A DNA stretch of 64,000 nucleotides from Patagioenas fasciata (lineage: Eukaryota > Chordata > Aves > Columbiformes > Columbidae), in assembly GCF_037038585.1 (NCBI RefSeq), contig NC_092521.1, forward strand, positions 148,332,605 through 148,396,604, read 5' to 3'. Below the pieces are notes generated by a model. The model had not been told where the DNA came from, did not search any database, and saw nothing but the letters and a program-made list of their open reading frames with translations. Positions within the stretch are counted from its first letter, which is position 1. Each line of letters opens with the position of its first letter. Shown here piece by piece: positions 1-11,900 of this stretch. The position numbers and the translations under genes are program-made.

Positions 1-1908
1 GTAGACCACATCCACCGCTCTGCCATCATCCATCCACCTTGTTACATTCTCATAAAAGGCTATGAGGTTGGTCAAGCATGACTTACCCTTGGTAAAGCCA
101 TACTGACTGCCCCTAATGACCCTCTTATCCCTGATGTGCCTTGAGATGACACCAAGGATAAGCTGTTCCATTACTTTCCCAGGGACAGAGGTGAGGCTGA
201 CCGGTCTATAATTACCCGGGTCCTCCTTCTTGCCCTTTTTAAAGACTGGAGTGACATTTGCTTTCCTCCAATCCTCGGGCACCTCTCCCATTTCCCAAGA
301 CTTGGCAAAAATGATGGATAGCGGTCTAGCAATGACTTCAGCCAGCTCCCTCAGCACCCGTAGATGCATCCCATCTGGACCCATGGATTTATGGACGTGC
401 AGACTACTTAATTGTTCCCTAACCCAGTCCTCATCGACTAAAGCAAACTCCTCCATTAACCTGGCTTCATCCGGGGTCTCAGGGGTACAGGGTTCCCCAG
501 GACAGCCTCCAGCGGAGTAGACAGAGACAAAGAAGGCATTCAGCAATTCTGCCTTCTCTGTGTCTTCTGCCACCAGGGCACCCACCTCATTCATCAGTGG
601 GCCTACATTGCCTCTGGTATTAGTTTTATCTGCTATGTATTTGAAAAAGTTCTTCTTGCTGTCCTTGACCCCTCTCGCCAGCTGTAATTCTAAGGAGGCC
701 TTGGCTACCCTAGCTGCCTTCCTGCATCCTCTAACAGCAGCCTTATATTCCTCCCAAGTGGCCAGTCCCTGCTTCCATGACCTGTAAACTCGCCTCTTCT
801 GCTTGAGCATACCCAACAGATCCCTATTCAACCACGCAGGCCTTCTGGCTCCCTTCCTTGACTTCCTACGTGTGGGGATGCTCTGATCCTGAGCATGGAA
901 GAAGCAATCTCTGAATGCAATCCAGCTCTCTTGGGCCCCTTTTCCTTCAAGCAGTCTTGCCCATGGGATTTCCCCCAGCAATTGCTTGAAAAGACCGAAA
1001 TTAGCCCTGCCAAAGTCCAGGGTTGCAATTCTACTTGCTGTTCTGTTCCTGCCACACGAGATACTGAACTCCACCATCTCGTGGTCACTGCAACCCAGGC
1101 AGCCCTCAACCTTTACTGCTTCGACCAGACCCTCTTTGTTAGTGAGGATGAGATCCAGCAGTGTACCTCTCCTGGTCGGCTCCTCCACCATCTGCATGAG
1201 GAAGTTATCATCAATGCACTGGAGGAACCTCCTGGACTGTGGCTGGCTGGCTGAATGGTCCTTCCAGGAAACATCAGGGAAGTTAAAATCACCCACAACA
1301 ACCAGGGCCTGTGACTGTGAGGCCACTCTCAGCTGCGCATAGAAGGCCTCATCAACTTCCTCAGTCTGATCTGGTGGCCTGTAATAGACACCTACAACAG
1401 TATCACCCCTGCCAGCCTGTCCCTTGATCCTGACCCATACACTCTCAACTCGTTCCTCATCCGCTCCTGGGCAGAATTTAGTACATTGCAGTTGCTCTCT
1501 CACATAGAGAGCAACTCCACCACCACGCCTGGCTGACCTGTCTTTCCTGAAAAGGGCGTAGCCATCCATGACCACATTCCAGTCATGTGAACTGTCCCAC
1601 CACGTTTCTGTAATTGCCACCAGATCGTAATCTCCCGACCGAACATTGGATTCTAACTCCTCCTGCTTATTCCCCATGCTGCATGCATTGGTGTACAGGC
1701 ATTTTAGGGAGCGAGCAGAGCACACCAATTTCTCCCTAGGGGCACAGGAGGCCACCCGGTCCTCATCTGTTTTAGAATGCTGCCCCACTGGGGCAAGCCC
1801 AACTACAACCCCATCCCCCTTCGAGCCTAGTTTAAAGCTCTCCAAATGAGCCCAGCTAATTCCTGCCCCAGCATCCTTTTGCCTCTGCGAGATAAGCCTT
1901 TCCTGCAT
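1..1908 (-). CDS. CR1 ORF2 (endonuclease + reverse transcriptase), C-terminally cut by window edge
   Basis: ORF2 of CR1 makes the protein that nicks target DNA and copies the element RNA at the nick. I read one frame by hand from an ATG at 1,908 to base 1 and found no stop in 636 codons. In order: an N-terminal stretch, the apurinic-type endonuclease domain (ITETWWD near 1,600; [10 protein letters not shown] near 1,505-1,530; [15 protein letters not shown]; the SDHEMVEF catalytic Asp-His near 1,075-1,095), the CR1 linker, and the start of the reverse transcriptase ([28 protein letters not shown]). The catalytic FADD box would lie beyond the edge and cannot be judged. A later in-frame ATG at 1,677 (MGNKQEE) is an alternative start. 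With the 1,908 start the frame overlaps ORF1 by 82 bases. Confidence 0.88.
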   Translation of the reverse strand, partial: MQERLISQRQKDAGAGISWAHLESFKLGSKGDGVVVGLAPVGQHSKTDEDRVASCAPREKLVCSARSLKCLYTNACSMGNKQEELESNVRSGDYDLVAITETWWDSSHDWNVVMDGYALFRKDRSARRGGGVALYVREQLQCTKFCPGADEERVESVWVRIKGQAGRGDTVVGVYYRPPDQTEEVDEAFYAQLRVASQSQALVVVGDFNFPDVSWKDHSASQPQSRRFLQCIDDNFLMQMVEEPTRRGTLLDLILTNKEGLVEAVKVEGCLGCSDHEMVEFSISCGRNRTASRIATLDFGRANFGLFKQLLGEIPWARLLEGKGAQESWIAFRDCFFHAQDQSIPTRRKSRKGARRPAWLNRDLLGMLKQKRRVYRSWKQGLATWEEYKAAVRGCRKAARVAKASLELQLARGVKDSKKNFFKYIADKTNTRGNVGPLMNEVGALVAEDTEKAELLNAFFVSVYSAGGCPGEPCTPETPDEARLMEEFALVDEDWVREQLSSLHVHKSMGPDGMHLRVLRELAEVIARPLSIIFAKSWEMGEVPEDWRKANVTPVFKKGKKEDPGNYRPVSLTSVPGKVMEQLILGVISRHIRDKRVIRGSQYGFTKGKSCLTNLIAFYENVTRWMDDGRAVDVVY

Positions 1909-2594
1909 AACACTGTCCGGACTGGAGTCTTATAAAACCAGCCATTATCAAAAAAACCAAAGCCCTGCCTGTAGCACCAGTCTTGGAGCCAACCATTTAG
2001 AGATTGAATTTTCCCATTCCACCCCACATCATCACTTGAAGAGGGAAGGAGTGAAGAGAAGATCACTTGAGCCCCTGAATCTTTCACCATCCTTCCCAAG
2101 ACCTTGAAATCGTTCTTCATTCCCCTCAGACTCCGGGAAGCAGCTTCCTCCCCATCTGTCTGGAAGACCAGCAGCGGGTAGTAGTCTGTCGGGTGCACCA
2201 GTCTGGGGAGCTCTCTAGCAATATCCTTGATCCGGGCTCCAGGTAGACTACAGACTTCCCTAAGATGAGGGTCAACCCTGCATATTGGGCCCTCTGTTCC
2301 TTTCAGAACGGAATTTCCTATTACAATCACCCTTCTATCTTTCTTATCAGAGGTAGTCTTCAGTTGTGTAGTCAACCGCCTCTTCCTATGTGATCTTGTA
2401 GGCAGGCTTGGCACCACCTCCTCACCTACCTCTTCTTCAAGATCCATAGACCTAAAATGAGGTTCTACTGTACCAAAATCTTCCCAAATATTAAAGTTTT
2501 GAATAAAGGGGCATCCATCCAAATGTCTTTTTGATGCTAGCTTAGCAAAACAAATTTCTGTTAGGAATTTGACTAAAGAATGTCTTTCTCTCAC
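1827..2594 (-). CDS. CR1 ORF1, esterase-like, possibly 5' truncated
   Basis: This is a 255-codon open frame ending in a stop at 1,827-1,829, just as ORF2 begins. Its first codon is GTG; the first ATG is at 2,447 ([10 protein letters not shown]), giving about 206 residues. The middle and C-terminal parts match the SGNH/GDSL-type esterase seen in ORF1 of CR1 elements ([28 protein letters not shown], the C-terminal [13 protein letters not shown]). No CCHC zinc knuckle is visible N-terminally, so the 5' part may be missing or this subfamily lacks it. Catalytic signatures are altered: the GDS block reads GNS, the GTND block reads QTDG, and the usual C-terminal DGxHL is replaced by CRKGLS. The serine remains, but hydrolase activity looks unlikely. 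ORF1 otherwise acts as an RNA-associated protein; that role is family knowledge. Confidence 0.85.
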   Translation of the reverse strand: MRERHSLVKFLTEICFAKLASKRHLDGCPFIQNFNIWEDFGTVEPHFRSMDLEEEVGEEVVPSLPTRSHRKRRLTTQLKTTSDKKDRRVIVIGNSVLKGTEGPICRVDPHLREVCSLPGARIKDIARELPRLVHPTDYYPLLVFQTDGEEAASRSLRGMKNDFKVLGRMVKDSGAQVIFSSLLPSSSDDVGWNGKIQSLNGWLQDWCYRQGFGFFDNGWFYKTPVRTVLCRKGLSRRGKRMLGQELAGLIWRALN

Positions 2595-2603
2595 TATAGT
2601 TTA

Positions 2604-4878
2604 TTTGTCTTTAAAAATCTTGTTAAGGTAGATACAAACTTCAAAGCTCCTCTACATACATTATCAAGCAAGATATAGATGAGAGTTCTTTCACTCATGC
2701 ATTGGAAGAGCAGTGAAGCCACAATATATAGTTGGTTTGAAGCTGTAATTTGGTTCACTTGTATTTTCAGGGGACTAAGAACCCCTCATTCCTCTAAAAT
2801 CAGGCCTGAAAGTATTGAGCCTGGTACAGACTGCTGTCCTCAAGACAAGTCACCTGACACATGACATTCTGGTTTTTGCAGTTTTCGATGCTCTAATTAT
2901 ATAGCGGTATCTTGAAGTCTTTCTAATAGTCATATTGTGTATACAATTTTTAATGGTCTCCAGCGGTATAAGCTACTTTGCTTTCTGGATTAGTGCAGAA
3001 ACTTTGCAGTAGAATTGCTTAAGACAGAATTTGGGAATAACTGCTGATGTGTGAAGGGGGAAATTAAGTTAATGTGGTCACACATCTTAATCCAGTAGGC
3101 ATTTTTTATTGCATTTGTTTTGAAGTTTTATATTGACCTTCTTTGCTGTATTAATTTACAATAGTCCCCCTTTTTTGTGTGTGAGAGACTGGTTCTGTTT
3201 TCAGTGTTACCTTGTTCGGTTTAATTAAATGTACCAGAAAGGATCTTATCTCTGGGAGGAATTATTTTTCAGTAAGAAAAAATAATTATTTCTGAGAACT
3301 GGAAAGAAAAAGGAAATTAGTTGATAGAAAGTGTCAAGAAAATAAAAATCATTATAGAAGTGAAGAATAGAAATTGCTTGGCTCTTTATCAGTTACAAAT
3401 TAGTACTTTTCTCAAAGTCCACAGAGCTATGCCAATTATGCAACCACGAATTTAGCAGATCAACAGGCCAAAATTAAATAGCTATTTAGTGAAAACATAA
3501 ATTATTTTACAGCATCTTGTTCCAAATACAGACTTTATTTCAAAAGGAAAAAAGAGTTTGTTTATTTGAAACTAATGTATTGCAAAGAAAAGCAGTATTT
3601 TTTTTTATGTGTGATAGGCCACATTTTCTTAATTAAATTATTTATTCATTTTTCTTTCTCCCCCTTTTTTTTTAGTTAAATCAGTGCATAAGTTGTGCTC
3701 CCACCCTTGAAAAAACACCAGCTAGTTCATTGCTATGAAAACAAAAAAGAGTGTGTTTGTCTTAACTAATGGAAAATTTTAAAAATAATTTTATTTAAAG
3801 CAAACCAAAAGGGTAATTTTGTATTAATTTAAGAAATAAGCATACAAGTTAGCCTGATGTGCCTCAGTATGACCATGATAATTGCTCATTCATGCACTCT
3901 CCAGATATGATAAGTCACAAGTTAAATCTACTTAAGTCTCAGCTAAACAAGAATGAAGTAAGTGGCACTGCTATAGATTTGGAGTAGACAGATTGTCACA
4001 GCCTGGTTTTTGACTAGTGACTTGTTAAACAATGTCACTTTGACCAGGTTTCTGAGCCTTGGGTAGATAGAGACATAGTTTAAAGCAAACTTAAATACTC
4101 TTAGTGTACACTTGAAACTAAAGCAGATTCTTTAATAACACTTTCTCTGCTTTAAACTAATAGGAGCCTAAACAAAATTAAAATTAAAGCTTTGCAAGAC
4201 GACCTAGTTTGGCCGTGCAGAACATGGTAGGTGGAATGCTACCAGTTCAAGTGGCACATAATTTGAGGGGGAAATACTGCACATCAAGGCTGAGAATAGA
4301 GGGCTGAACCCTCATGTGCTTGATGTAGCTTAAAATTGATTTATCAAATCAGTTCTTTAATTGGAGCCTCAATAGTGCAATTAAAAAACACCTTTTGAAT
4401 ATCAAAACAGGATTTGAAAATCACCAAGGAAGACACCAGGTCTTAATTAACAGTTATTTTTTTTGTTTACATGCAAATGTATTCTAAATGTTCTGAGTGT
4501 CCTTGTAAGGACTGCGCTTTAATACAGATTTTTGAATACTTTTTGAAATACAGTGATATATTGGAAATAAATGAAATGCTTGCAGCTTTTCCTTTTTCAG
4601 CAGGTACATGTTAGTATGGCAGGAAACTGACATCACCTGAATCCATGGAATGAAGAGGCGTTTTCCTCTCAAAAGAGCTGGAGTTATAAAAACCTTTTCT
4701 TGTTGAGATAACAATAAACTTTGAACCATGAAAGTGAGGCTAGCTAATGCAGGAAGTTAGCTATCACCAATTTAATCAGAGACAGGCATTTCCTAGGTAA
4801 ATCCCACTATGACACTAATTTAAGAAATCTTCCAATTCTTTATGAATGAGTCACCATAGCTGATCATAACTTTAAAAT
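2604..4878. other. AT-rich intergenic stretch without a gene
   Basis: There is no open frame of coding character. The sequence is AT-rich, with short T and A runs (for example near 3,598-3,606 and 3,664-3,674) and no repeat family I can name. Short open frames such as those at 2,679-2,864 and 4,484-4,729 show no recognisable domain, and no splice-site series supports them. Confidence 0.5.
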
Positions 4879-4879
4879 G

Positions 4880-5948
4880 TTGCATTGGGTTTGGGTAGCA
4901 GGGGGGCTGCAGGGATGGATTCTGCAAGAAGACACCAGAAGCTTCACCTATGTTTGACAGAGCAAGTTCCAGCCAGCAACAGGAGGGACCTACCACTGGC
5001 CAAAGCTGAGTCCATCAGTGACAATGGCAACACCTCTGTGATAATGTATGTAAGAAAGGGCAAAAAGTGCTGTGCAACAGCAGCTGGGGAAAAGTGATAA
5101 AAGGAGAGAAACAGTCCTGCGGACACCAAGGTCAGTAAAGAAGGAGGGGGAGGTGGTGCTCCAGGTGCTGAAGCAAATTCTTCTGCAAACACTGGTGAAG
5201 ACCATGGTGATGCAGGTTGTCCCTCTGCAGCCCATGCAAGACCACAGCGGAGCAGAGATCCACCTGCAGCCCATGGAGGGCCCCATGCTGGATGAGACAG
5301 ATAGGCCCTTAAGGAAGCTGAGACCCTGTGGAGAGTCCATGCTAGAGCAGGGTTCTGTAGGAACTGTGGCCTTGTGGAAAGGAGCCCACACTGCAGCAGG
5401 TTTGCTGGCAGGACCTGTGACACTGTGGGGGGACCAACACTGGAGCAGTCCACTCCTGAGGAACTGTACCCTATGGAAAGGACCAATGCTGGAGCAATTA
5501 TTGAAGAACAGCAGCCCATGGGAAGGACCCATGATAGTGAAGTTCATGAAGGACTGTAGTCTATGAGAGTGACCCCGTGATGGAGGAGGGGAAGATTGTG
5601 AGGAGCAAGGAGTGGCAGAGACTACAACTCTCATTCCCTATTCCCCTGTATTGCTCAGGGAGAAGAGGTAGAAGAGTTGTGAGTGAAGTTGCGTCTGGGA
5701 AGAGGGAGAGGTGTAGGGGGGAAGGTGTTTCTAGGTTTCTTATTTCTCATTATCCTACTCTGATTAATTGGCAAGAATTTAAATTAACTTCCCTAAGTCA
5801 AGTGTTTTACCTGTGACAGTAACTAGTAAGTCCTTATATTGAACCACGCGTTTTTTGTTATATTTTTCTCCTCCTGTCCTGTTGAGAAGGAAGAGTGATA
5901 GAGCAGCTTGGTGCAAACCTGGTAGCTAGCCAGGGTCAGCCCACTACA
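4880..5948 (+). mobile_element. ERV-type LTR (avian), plus strand, degenerate
   Basis: This block is GC-richer than its surroundings and belongs to a dispersed avian repeat family I recognise from its 3' part: the segment around 5,720-5,948 (Tyr-rich 'tttctcattatcctactctg', then 'gagtgatagagcagcttggt' and the terminal 'cagcccactaca'). This 3' end resembles the U5 end of the LTR at 57,218-57,821 read on its own strand (both share GAGTGA...GG..TGGTGC). That supports an LTR origin rather than a gene. The 5' limit near 4,880 is approximate. No gag, pol or env sequence flanks it, so it is a solo LTR or decayed copy. Open frames on both strands within it (for example 5,072-5,566 plus and 4,990-5,634 minus) follow from its repetitive GC-rich composition. 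The family name is not certain. Confidence 0.65.
5225..5572 (+). repeat. Imperfect tandem units inside the LTR
   Basis: A motif of the form GGACC(C/A)A...CTGGAGCAG...GAAGAACTG...CCCATGG recurs with a spacing of roughly 45-49 bases. Clear unit starts are at about 5,431, 5,480 and 5,525, and more diverged units lie upstream around 5,230-5,400. Because 45 is a multiple of three, the array stays open in one plus frame (164 codons) without being evidence of a protein. Confidence 0.6.
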
Positions 5949-8900
5949 AATGCAGCTGCAAGTTTGCTATGCAGAAAGGAATTCAAATCCAGTTGTAGCA
6001 GTAAAAATGTTTACATCAGCCTTTATTAAAAAGGATCTCTAGTGGACTAAAAGTGAATTTGTTGTGCTACCTCAAAATTTTTGAAGATCTCGACATTGGT
6101 CTAATGCTGAGCTGCAAGAACTATAACTAGAAGGAGTTTGCACACTCAGTAAGGGAGATATTCCGAATCTTTGTGCTCAGGACGATAGTACAGTTGTGCC
6201 TATTTGCATCACTGTGTACTCTAAAGCCACAGACAACCCTAAGAAGGTATGTCTGAAACCAGTTAATTTATCTCATTCTCATTTTCACTAACTGACTCAA
6301 TTTTTCATTATGTTTAATCAAATCAATAAGAACTAGGTAATTTATTTTGTAATTAATAAACCCTTCTTTTTAATATTGATGAGGTTTCTATTTGGAAAAT
6401 TCAATCACTGATTTCTGAAAGAAACCTGCAATGACTGCAGAAAATAGTTTTTCCCTCATAGACATACTTTTGCATAATTGCCTTCTAACTGTATTCATAG
6501 TTTGTTTTTTTTTTTTCTGACAGGATACAGGATTATATTTCTAACAATGGTCTAATTGATGTGGTAAGACCTATATTGCATTCTCTAACTCCTTAAAACA
6601 GCAGAAAAATATTTCCATTATTACCTTTTTTGTCTTCCTGTGGGATGTTACCAGGCTGCAACTAAGGTCTGGCAAATGCCTTGTAGCATTTATGAATTCT
6701 GTTATTCAAAATTTAAGACTAAATAATCCTAGTGGTCCATTTTGTACATAAAATCCATGAAAGAAATATTATTGCCTGCACCTGGCCAAGTAACCTTGTC
6801 GTATAAGCTCATACTTTCTTTTCAGCAACCTTGATAGTCTTCTTATCTTTTAAATTATGTTCTTGTATGTGTCATCCAACTACTGCTTCATACGTTATCT
6901 CTATAATCATCTTTATTTATGTGCTTGCATACATATATAAAGGGCTGTGTATGTGTGTTCGTTTGTTAAAAAGTAATATATTGCAAAAAAAGGCAAGTGT
7001 ACAGACTTTGTCCCAGAGGAATTTGGTGTATAAGGAAATATTTGAATGTGAAAAAAGCTCATTTGTAAACCAAAGCCAATGGCCACACAGAGGGCTAGAT
7101 TAGATGGGCTCCTTGCATCTCTTCCAGGTGCCATTTTGGAGTCTCTCCTGCTCCACTTCCCCCTTCCACATAGTAAAGGTCTTCCTTAGGCAGTAAACCC
7201 TGAGGTTTTAGGCTCAGACATTGTTTCATGGACTTTCAGGCATCCATCTCTGGTCAGATGGAAACAGTGAAATGTGCACATCTGGGCCTGCAGATCTAGA
7301 CTTTGAAATGTTACTTAGATGGCAGAGTGTTGTAGTCTGGAGAACAACAAGCAAATTTATTTCCAATGGGTTTAATAAAGGACCAGTAATATTACTGTAG
7401 TTGAATAGATATTGATAATTAATAACTTACAGCTTTTTCTTCAAAAAGAGGAATTTTCAACTGTAGGAATTGACTCTGAACTTAGTCCTTGTGTGTACAG
7501 ATAGTCAAAATGACAGCAGATTACCCTCATTTTCCTATGCTGTGTTTCTTCTGCTGTTATATCCAGCTTCTGTATGGGAACTGGTGTTTCTACATAGTTG
7601 TGCAAACCAGTGCAAAAAAATCCGCAAGCTTGAAGTTTCTTGTGAATGCTCACCACGTTTGTACCGCCTGGGGTCCCCAAACATGAAGATAACTATTGGC
7701 TAGTGCCTCCAGGGCACTGACTGCCTCCTGTATCTGCATTTTTTCCAAGGCAGTATAACAGCCATTAGTAATTTAGCACAGAAGAAATACCTCAGTAAAG
7801 TACTTCTCAGTGGTAGGAGACAGATCACACAACTACTGGTGCAGTGCTGTATTTAGTATTCCATGCTCAAAATTTCTGACTATATAGTAGCTTGTTCCAT
7901 CACCATTATGACTGAGGACGGAGTTCTCATTCTGATTCAGCCTTCAGATCTGTAACAGGTCTCATTTATGTCATTAGTAATTTGAAACCTTCAGTTGTTC
8001 CCAGCCATGTCTCATTATTGCCTGCTATACTGATGCAGTTACTGAGTACCAACTATATTTAGTTTCCTAGCTCTCACAAAAAATGAGGCAGAAACATTAA
8101 TCAAAACTCCAGAGTATTCAGAATGTAAGTTTCCAGTCAAAGAAAAAAAATCTGTCCTATTACATCATTGTAAGTGGCTCATAATTTATGTCAAGGGAGA
8201 AGTAATAGAAGCACCAGGCAGCAATTTCTTTCCAGTGGTCCATGCAAAGGGAAGACACATTATTTGTTTAGCAGTTTAGTGACAGGTGTGGATGGCTCAC
8301 CATCCCTACAAAAGGCAACAGAACAGAAAGGGATTGTAGAGAGCTATAAAACATGAGAAAATGTTTTGAAATCTTCATATGATTTTTACTCTTTGTAAGC
8401 ACTGGATTAAACTATATTAGGTTATTCATTGATTTTCATTCTTCTTTTTTAACCATGCAACATGTGACATGTTCTAGATAACGAAATTTTTCCTTTAATT
8501 TAATCAAAGAACAAAGGAAGTTCACTTTGCTAAGAAAACACATTTTCAATCCTCCCTTTTTTCTTTTTTTTCCTCTTCCTTCCCAGTTTAGATTTACTGT
8601 TGAAGACATCTGCTGAATTAACCTTTAAAATTCTTTAACTGTAAAGGGCACTTTTGCAAGCATAAATTTACAATATTCTTTCCGCATCAACTCTCCACAT
8701 CATTCTTGCAGACACATGATTGTTATTAGACTATAATTTCAAATCCGATGCTCTAGCTATTTTGATTCAATTCCATAATCCTATAGCACTCTGTTTTCAG
8801 CATCACTGTTGATTAGAGAAGGAGTCCAGGTAGGGTTTTGCAAACTATTGTTTTCTTTTAGACCATTACTTGCCAAAGAAACGTAAAAAAAGAAACAAAT

Positions 8901-11900
8901 TACAAGTTTAAATAGATATCTGTGTTAGGTAAACAATGCAGATTATTTTAAGCCAATGTTCACTCTGCTTTCAACACTAGGAACAGATTTTTTTAAATTT
9001 TGTGGAAATTAAAAATTTGCAGTTTTCTGAAACAAGTCAGAACTGCAGGAATCTTGAGTTCTGAATCTGAAACAAATCTTCCCTCCTCTTATTAAAAATA
9101 ACAGCTTCAAGTCCCTGTTTGGACAGACAGTAAAGGGAAGGAATGAATGTTTCTTTCCTTGCTCATTTTGACCAGACATTTCTTCCTATTGACTGAAGTG
9201 CCATATCCATTGAAAAGTGGGGGTCCTGAGTGATCAAATTTTTATGAAGAAAAAGTTTTCTCATCATAAATTGCTCTTCAGGCATTGTTCTTGGTTGTCA
9301 CTTGGACTAAGGGAGAGATTCTCTGCCCATTTCTACTGTCAACCTTGGTGACAGGAAGACAAAAGTCTCGAGCTGTAATACACATGCTTGTATCATCTCT
9401 GAGAGCAGCAGAGTCTCTGTGACAACCAGCACTTATGTGGCCTCGGTGAAAGACCTGAGCCTGGAGGTGAGGAGCAGAACTGACAGATCATTTGGGAGGC
9501 AAACTTTAATCTTATCTCACATGTACCTACACCATGTTTGTGATCAATTAGTTAGAGAGGTAGAATTATTTTCCTGACTTCATCCCTAGTTCTCTCTTTG
9601 TCATTCTTCACCATGCCATGGTTATAATAAAATAGAAATTTCAGTCTTGAGTGTGTAAAACAATTGGTTCACTAAAGCTTCAGCTTTTTGGGCTTGAGAG
9701 AGGGTTACTTCTCTACTTCATGCACAGTAAAATTTTCTGCAGGAGTTGTGTATTGTATGGGTTTGCCCTATCAGTAATGCAGGAACAACAGCATTTTGTG
9801 TTCCTTAGGCTTTGTCAATAGATCAGCATTTCGTTGACTGACCTTTTTATTTCTTTCTTGTTTAGTCTCATTAACCTTTGAGGAATGAGGTGGATGGGAC
9901 AGCAGGCAATCAAAACACAGAAAACCCGAGAAGGTCACTGTAATGTGGTATGTGGCTGGATTTCACATAACAAAAGGGTATGCATTTCCTTTCCTTGCTC
10001 TCACACTCTTCTATTCAATATTTCTTAAGGGTGGACACACAACATGTTAGTTCAATCTGTGCTGGTCCCTCAGGAGCACTACCCATTTCCTGAGCACACA
10101 GGGCCTTCCTGTGAGCTGACATCCAAGTGCTCATCATCTCTCTTCCCCATATCTTTGTACCAGTGGGAAGGTATTTTGTGTACACAAGCCAGAAAGGAAC
10201 CATACTTTGCTCTGACAAACTCTCTAGACAATGTCCACTCTGGACAATGTTGGGAAACAAAACTATGCAGTACTGGACATAGCACTGGGAACCTGTCTAG
10301 TCGCTGCTTTTTTTCTTACAGATTGAGGAATTATAATTTTGTACTTTGCTGCACACCCTAAAGGGTTCTTATGGTGATCAGGACCCTTCAAGAACTGAAC
10401 AAGTCTCCTTGTCTTCAGTAGTCTGAGAAGATTCCTGTTGGTAGGTTTTTACCATGTGGACCATTCTGGTAGTTCAATTTAGTTTCATTTGTGTCAGATT
10501 ACCTCCTTAACCCTGTGATTTCAATATGAGAGATCTGTCAAAGCACAGCAAAATCAGGAGGTACTTTGATAAATACTTAAAAAAAAATGATGGAGGGAAG
10601 GAGGAGCTTGTGAGCCATAGCATATAATGAAGAAAATCATGACCAAAACAACGAGAAAAGAATGGGTGAGAGGAAAATAGTGATTTGAGGTTATTTTTTG
10701 GTTCTTATGCTGCTCCTTTACAAGCCCTGACTGTCTCCTGTGGGTTGTGTTCTGGATAACAGTGTGGTGCATAGCTGGTATAATCAAAGTCATCACACCA
10801 AAATCAGCTGGTTTGGGTGAAGGTGAGATATCTGGACATGAGGCAGGGAAGATGAAGAAGTTGCTGTGTTGTGATTCTGCATATGTGGGTGGTTTTAGCA
10901 CTTGTAAACAGAATTTTGAGATTTAACACTCTAAATGAAAATTAAACCAAAACAATCAACCAACCCCACAAATGTAGTCATCACTGATATTTATTCCAAC
11001 AGATCCGCTCTTCTAGACCGGGAGAGAATGATTAAAAAAATGCAGCATCGGTGAATAATGCCAGCCTCACAGTTAGAAGAAATGGAGTTTGTCCAAGGGA
11101 AAGTTGTACTATAATATTTAAAATAGTTTTCCCGTCATGGATACTTCTCTTTCAAAGATTGTCCTACTTTTTAGAATTTAAAGTAAAAAGAACATCAACA
11201 AATCTTTTTTGTGCAGCTTTAACTGTTTAAGTGTCAAATAAGAGCTTTAATTTTACCAGCACAACTTTCTTACTAGGACAGGGACAGACACTTTGCAAAC
11301 ACCTGTGCTGGTGGAAGACACTGGTGTCCTCTTTATTCCCTGCAAGATGGTAGGATTTATCACCCCACAGCTCACCTGATAGAAAGAACCATATGGGCAG
11401 TTTCCTCTACAGACCAGGCAAAGACAGGTTTAAGTAGACTGGAACTACTGGGGAATGTTGCATCCACATATAGAGAAATGAAGACAGCAACACCCATCCA
11501 GCTGTCAGCAACAAGCAGCTGAGCATCATCATGTTTTCCTTGCTCATCTAGATCTGTAAAGGATACCTGTCCTAGCCTTAGACAATGAGCCAATGAGTGT
11601 AAAAGAGCCCTGTAGTCTTGTATTTAATGTATATGGCCATGTCTGAAATTTGCAGCAGCTTGAGCTAGTGGATAGTCAATAAATTATCACGTTTAACTCT
11701 CACGATTGAACCATCTAACATTGTTCATTAATGTTCGTTCCTGGGCATGTTTTGTGAACATCTACACAATACCTAATTTTAAGTATGTGTAGGGGAGATG
11801 TAGTCAAGTGTCATTTAGGAAGCATAGAAGCTAATTTACGATACCGTAATATGACTGATAAAGTGAACAGTGATTAGGACTGCATTTTGCAGAACTGTTT

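Larger units (their letters stand above)
1..2594 (-). mobile_element. CR1 LINE, minus strand, 3' end beyond window
   Basis: This is a CR1-family non-LTR retrotransposon on the minus strand. Reading from right to left there is an esterase-type ORF1, then ORF2 with an endonuclease domain (GDFN motif encoded near 1,283-1,294; YYRPP motif near 1,375), the CR1 linker with its KSMGPDGMH segment (near 360-390), and the first part of the reverse transcriptase. The 3' half of the reverse transcriptase and the CR1 tail lie beyond the left edge. The right boundary is uncertain: the ORF1 frame is open to 2,594, with an in-frame stop just beyond at 2,601-2,603, and clear family resemblance starts near 2,450. 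Both frames are open, unlike the other CR1 copies here, so this copy is probably young. Family identity is from recognised protein motifs; the subfamily was not determined. Confidence 0.93.

Noticed and set aside
895..1342. Plus-strand open frames of about 118 codons
   Set aside because: They lie opposite the CR1 ORF2 frame on the minus strand and carry none of its motifs; they are antisense shadows.
4944..5634. Minus-strand frames of 191 and 214 codons
   Set aside because: They are antisense to a repetitive GC-rich LTR; two overlapping frames are both open, which reflects composition. No domain is present.
7086..7132. Possible short CR1 tail
   Set aside because: Only about 40 bases loosely resemble a CR1 3' end, without the terminal short repeats or an upstream body.
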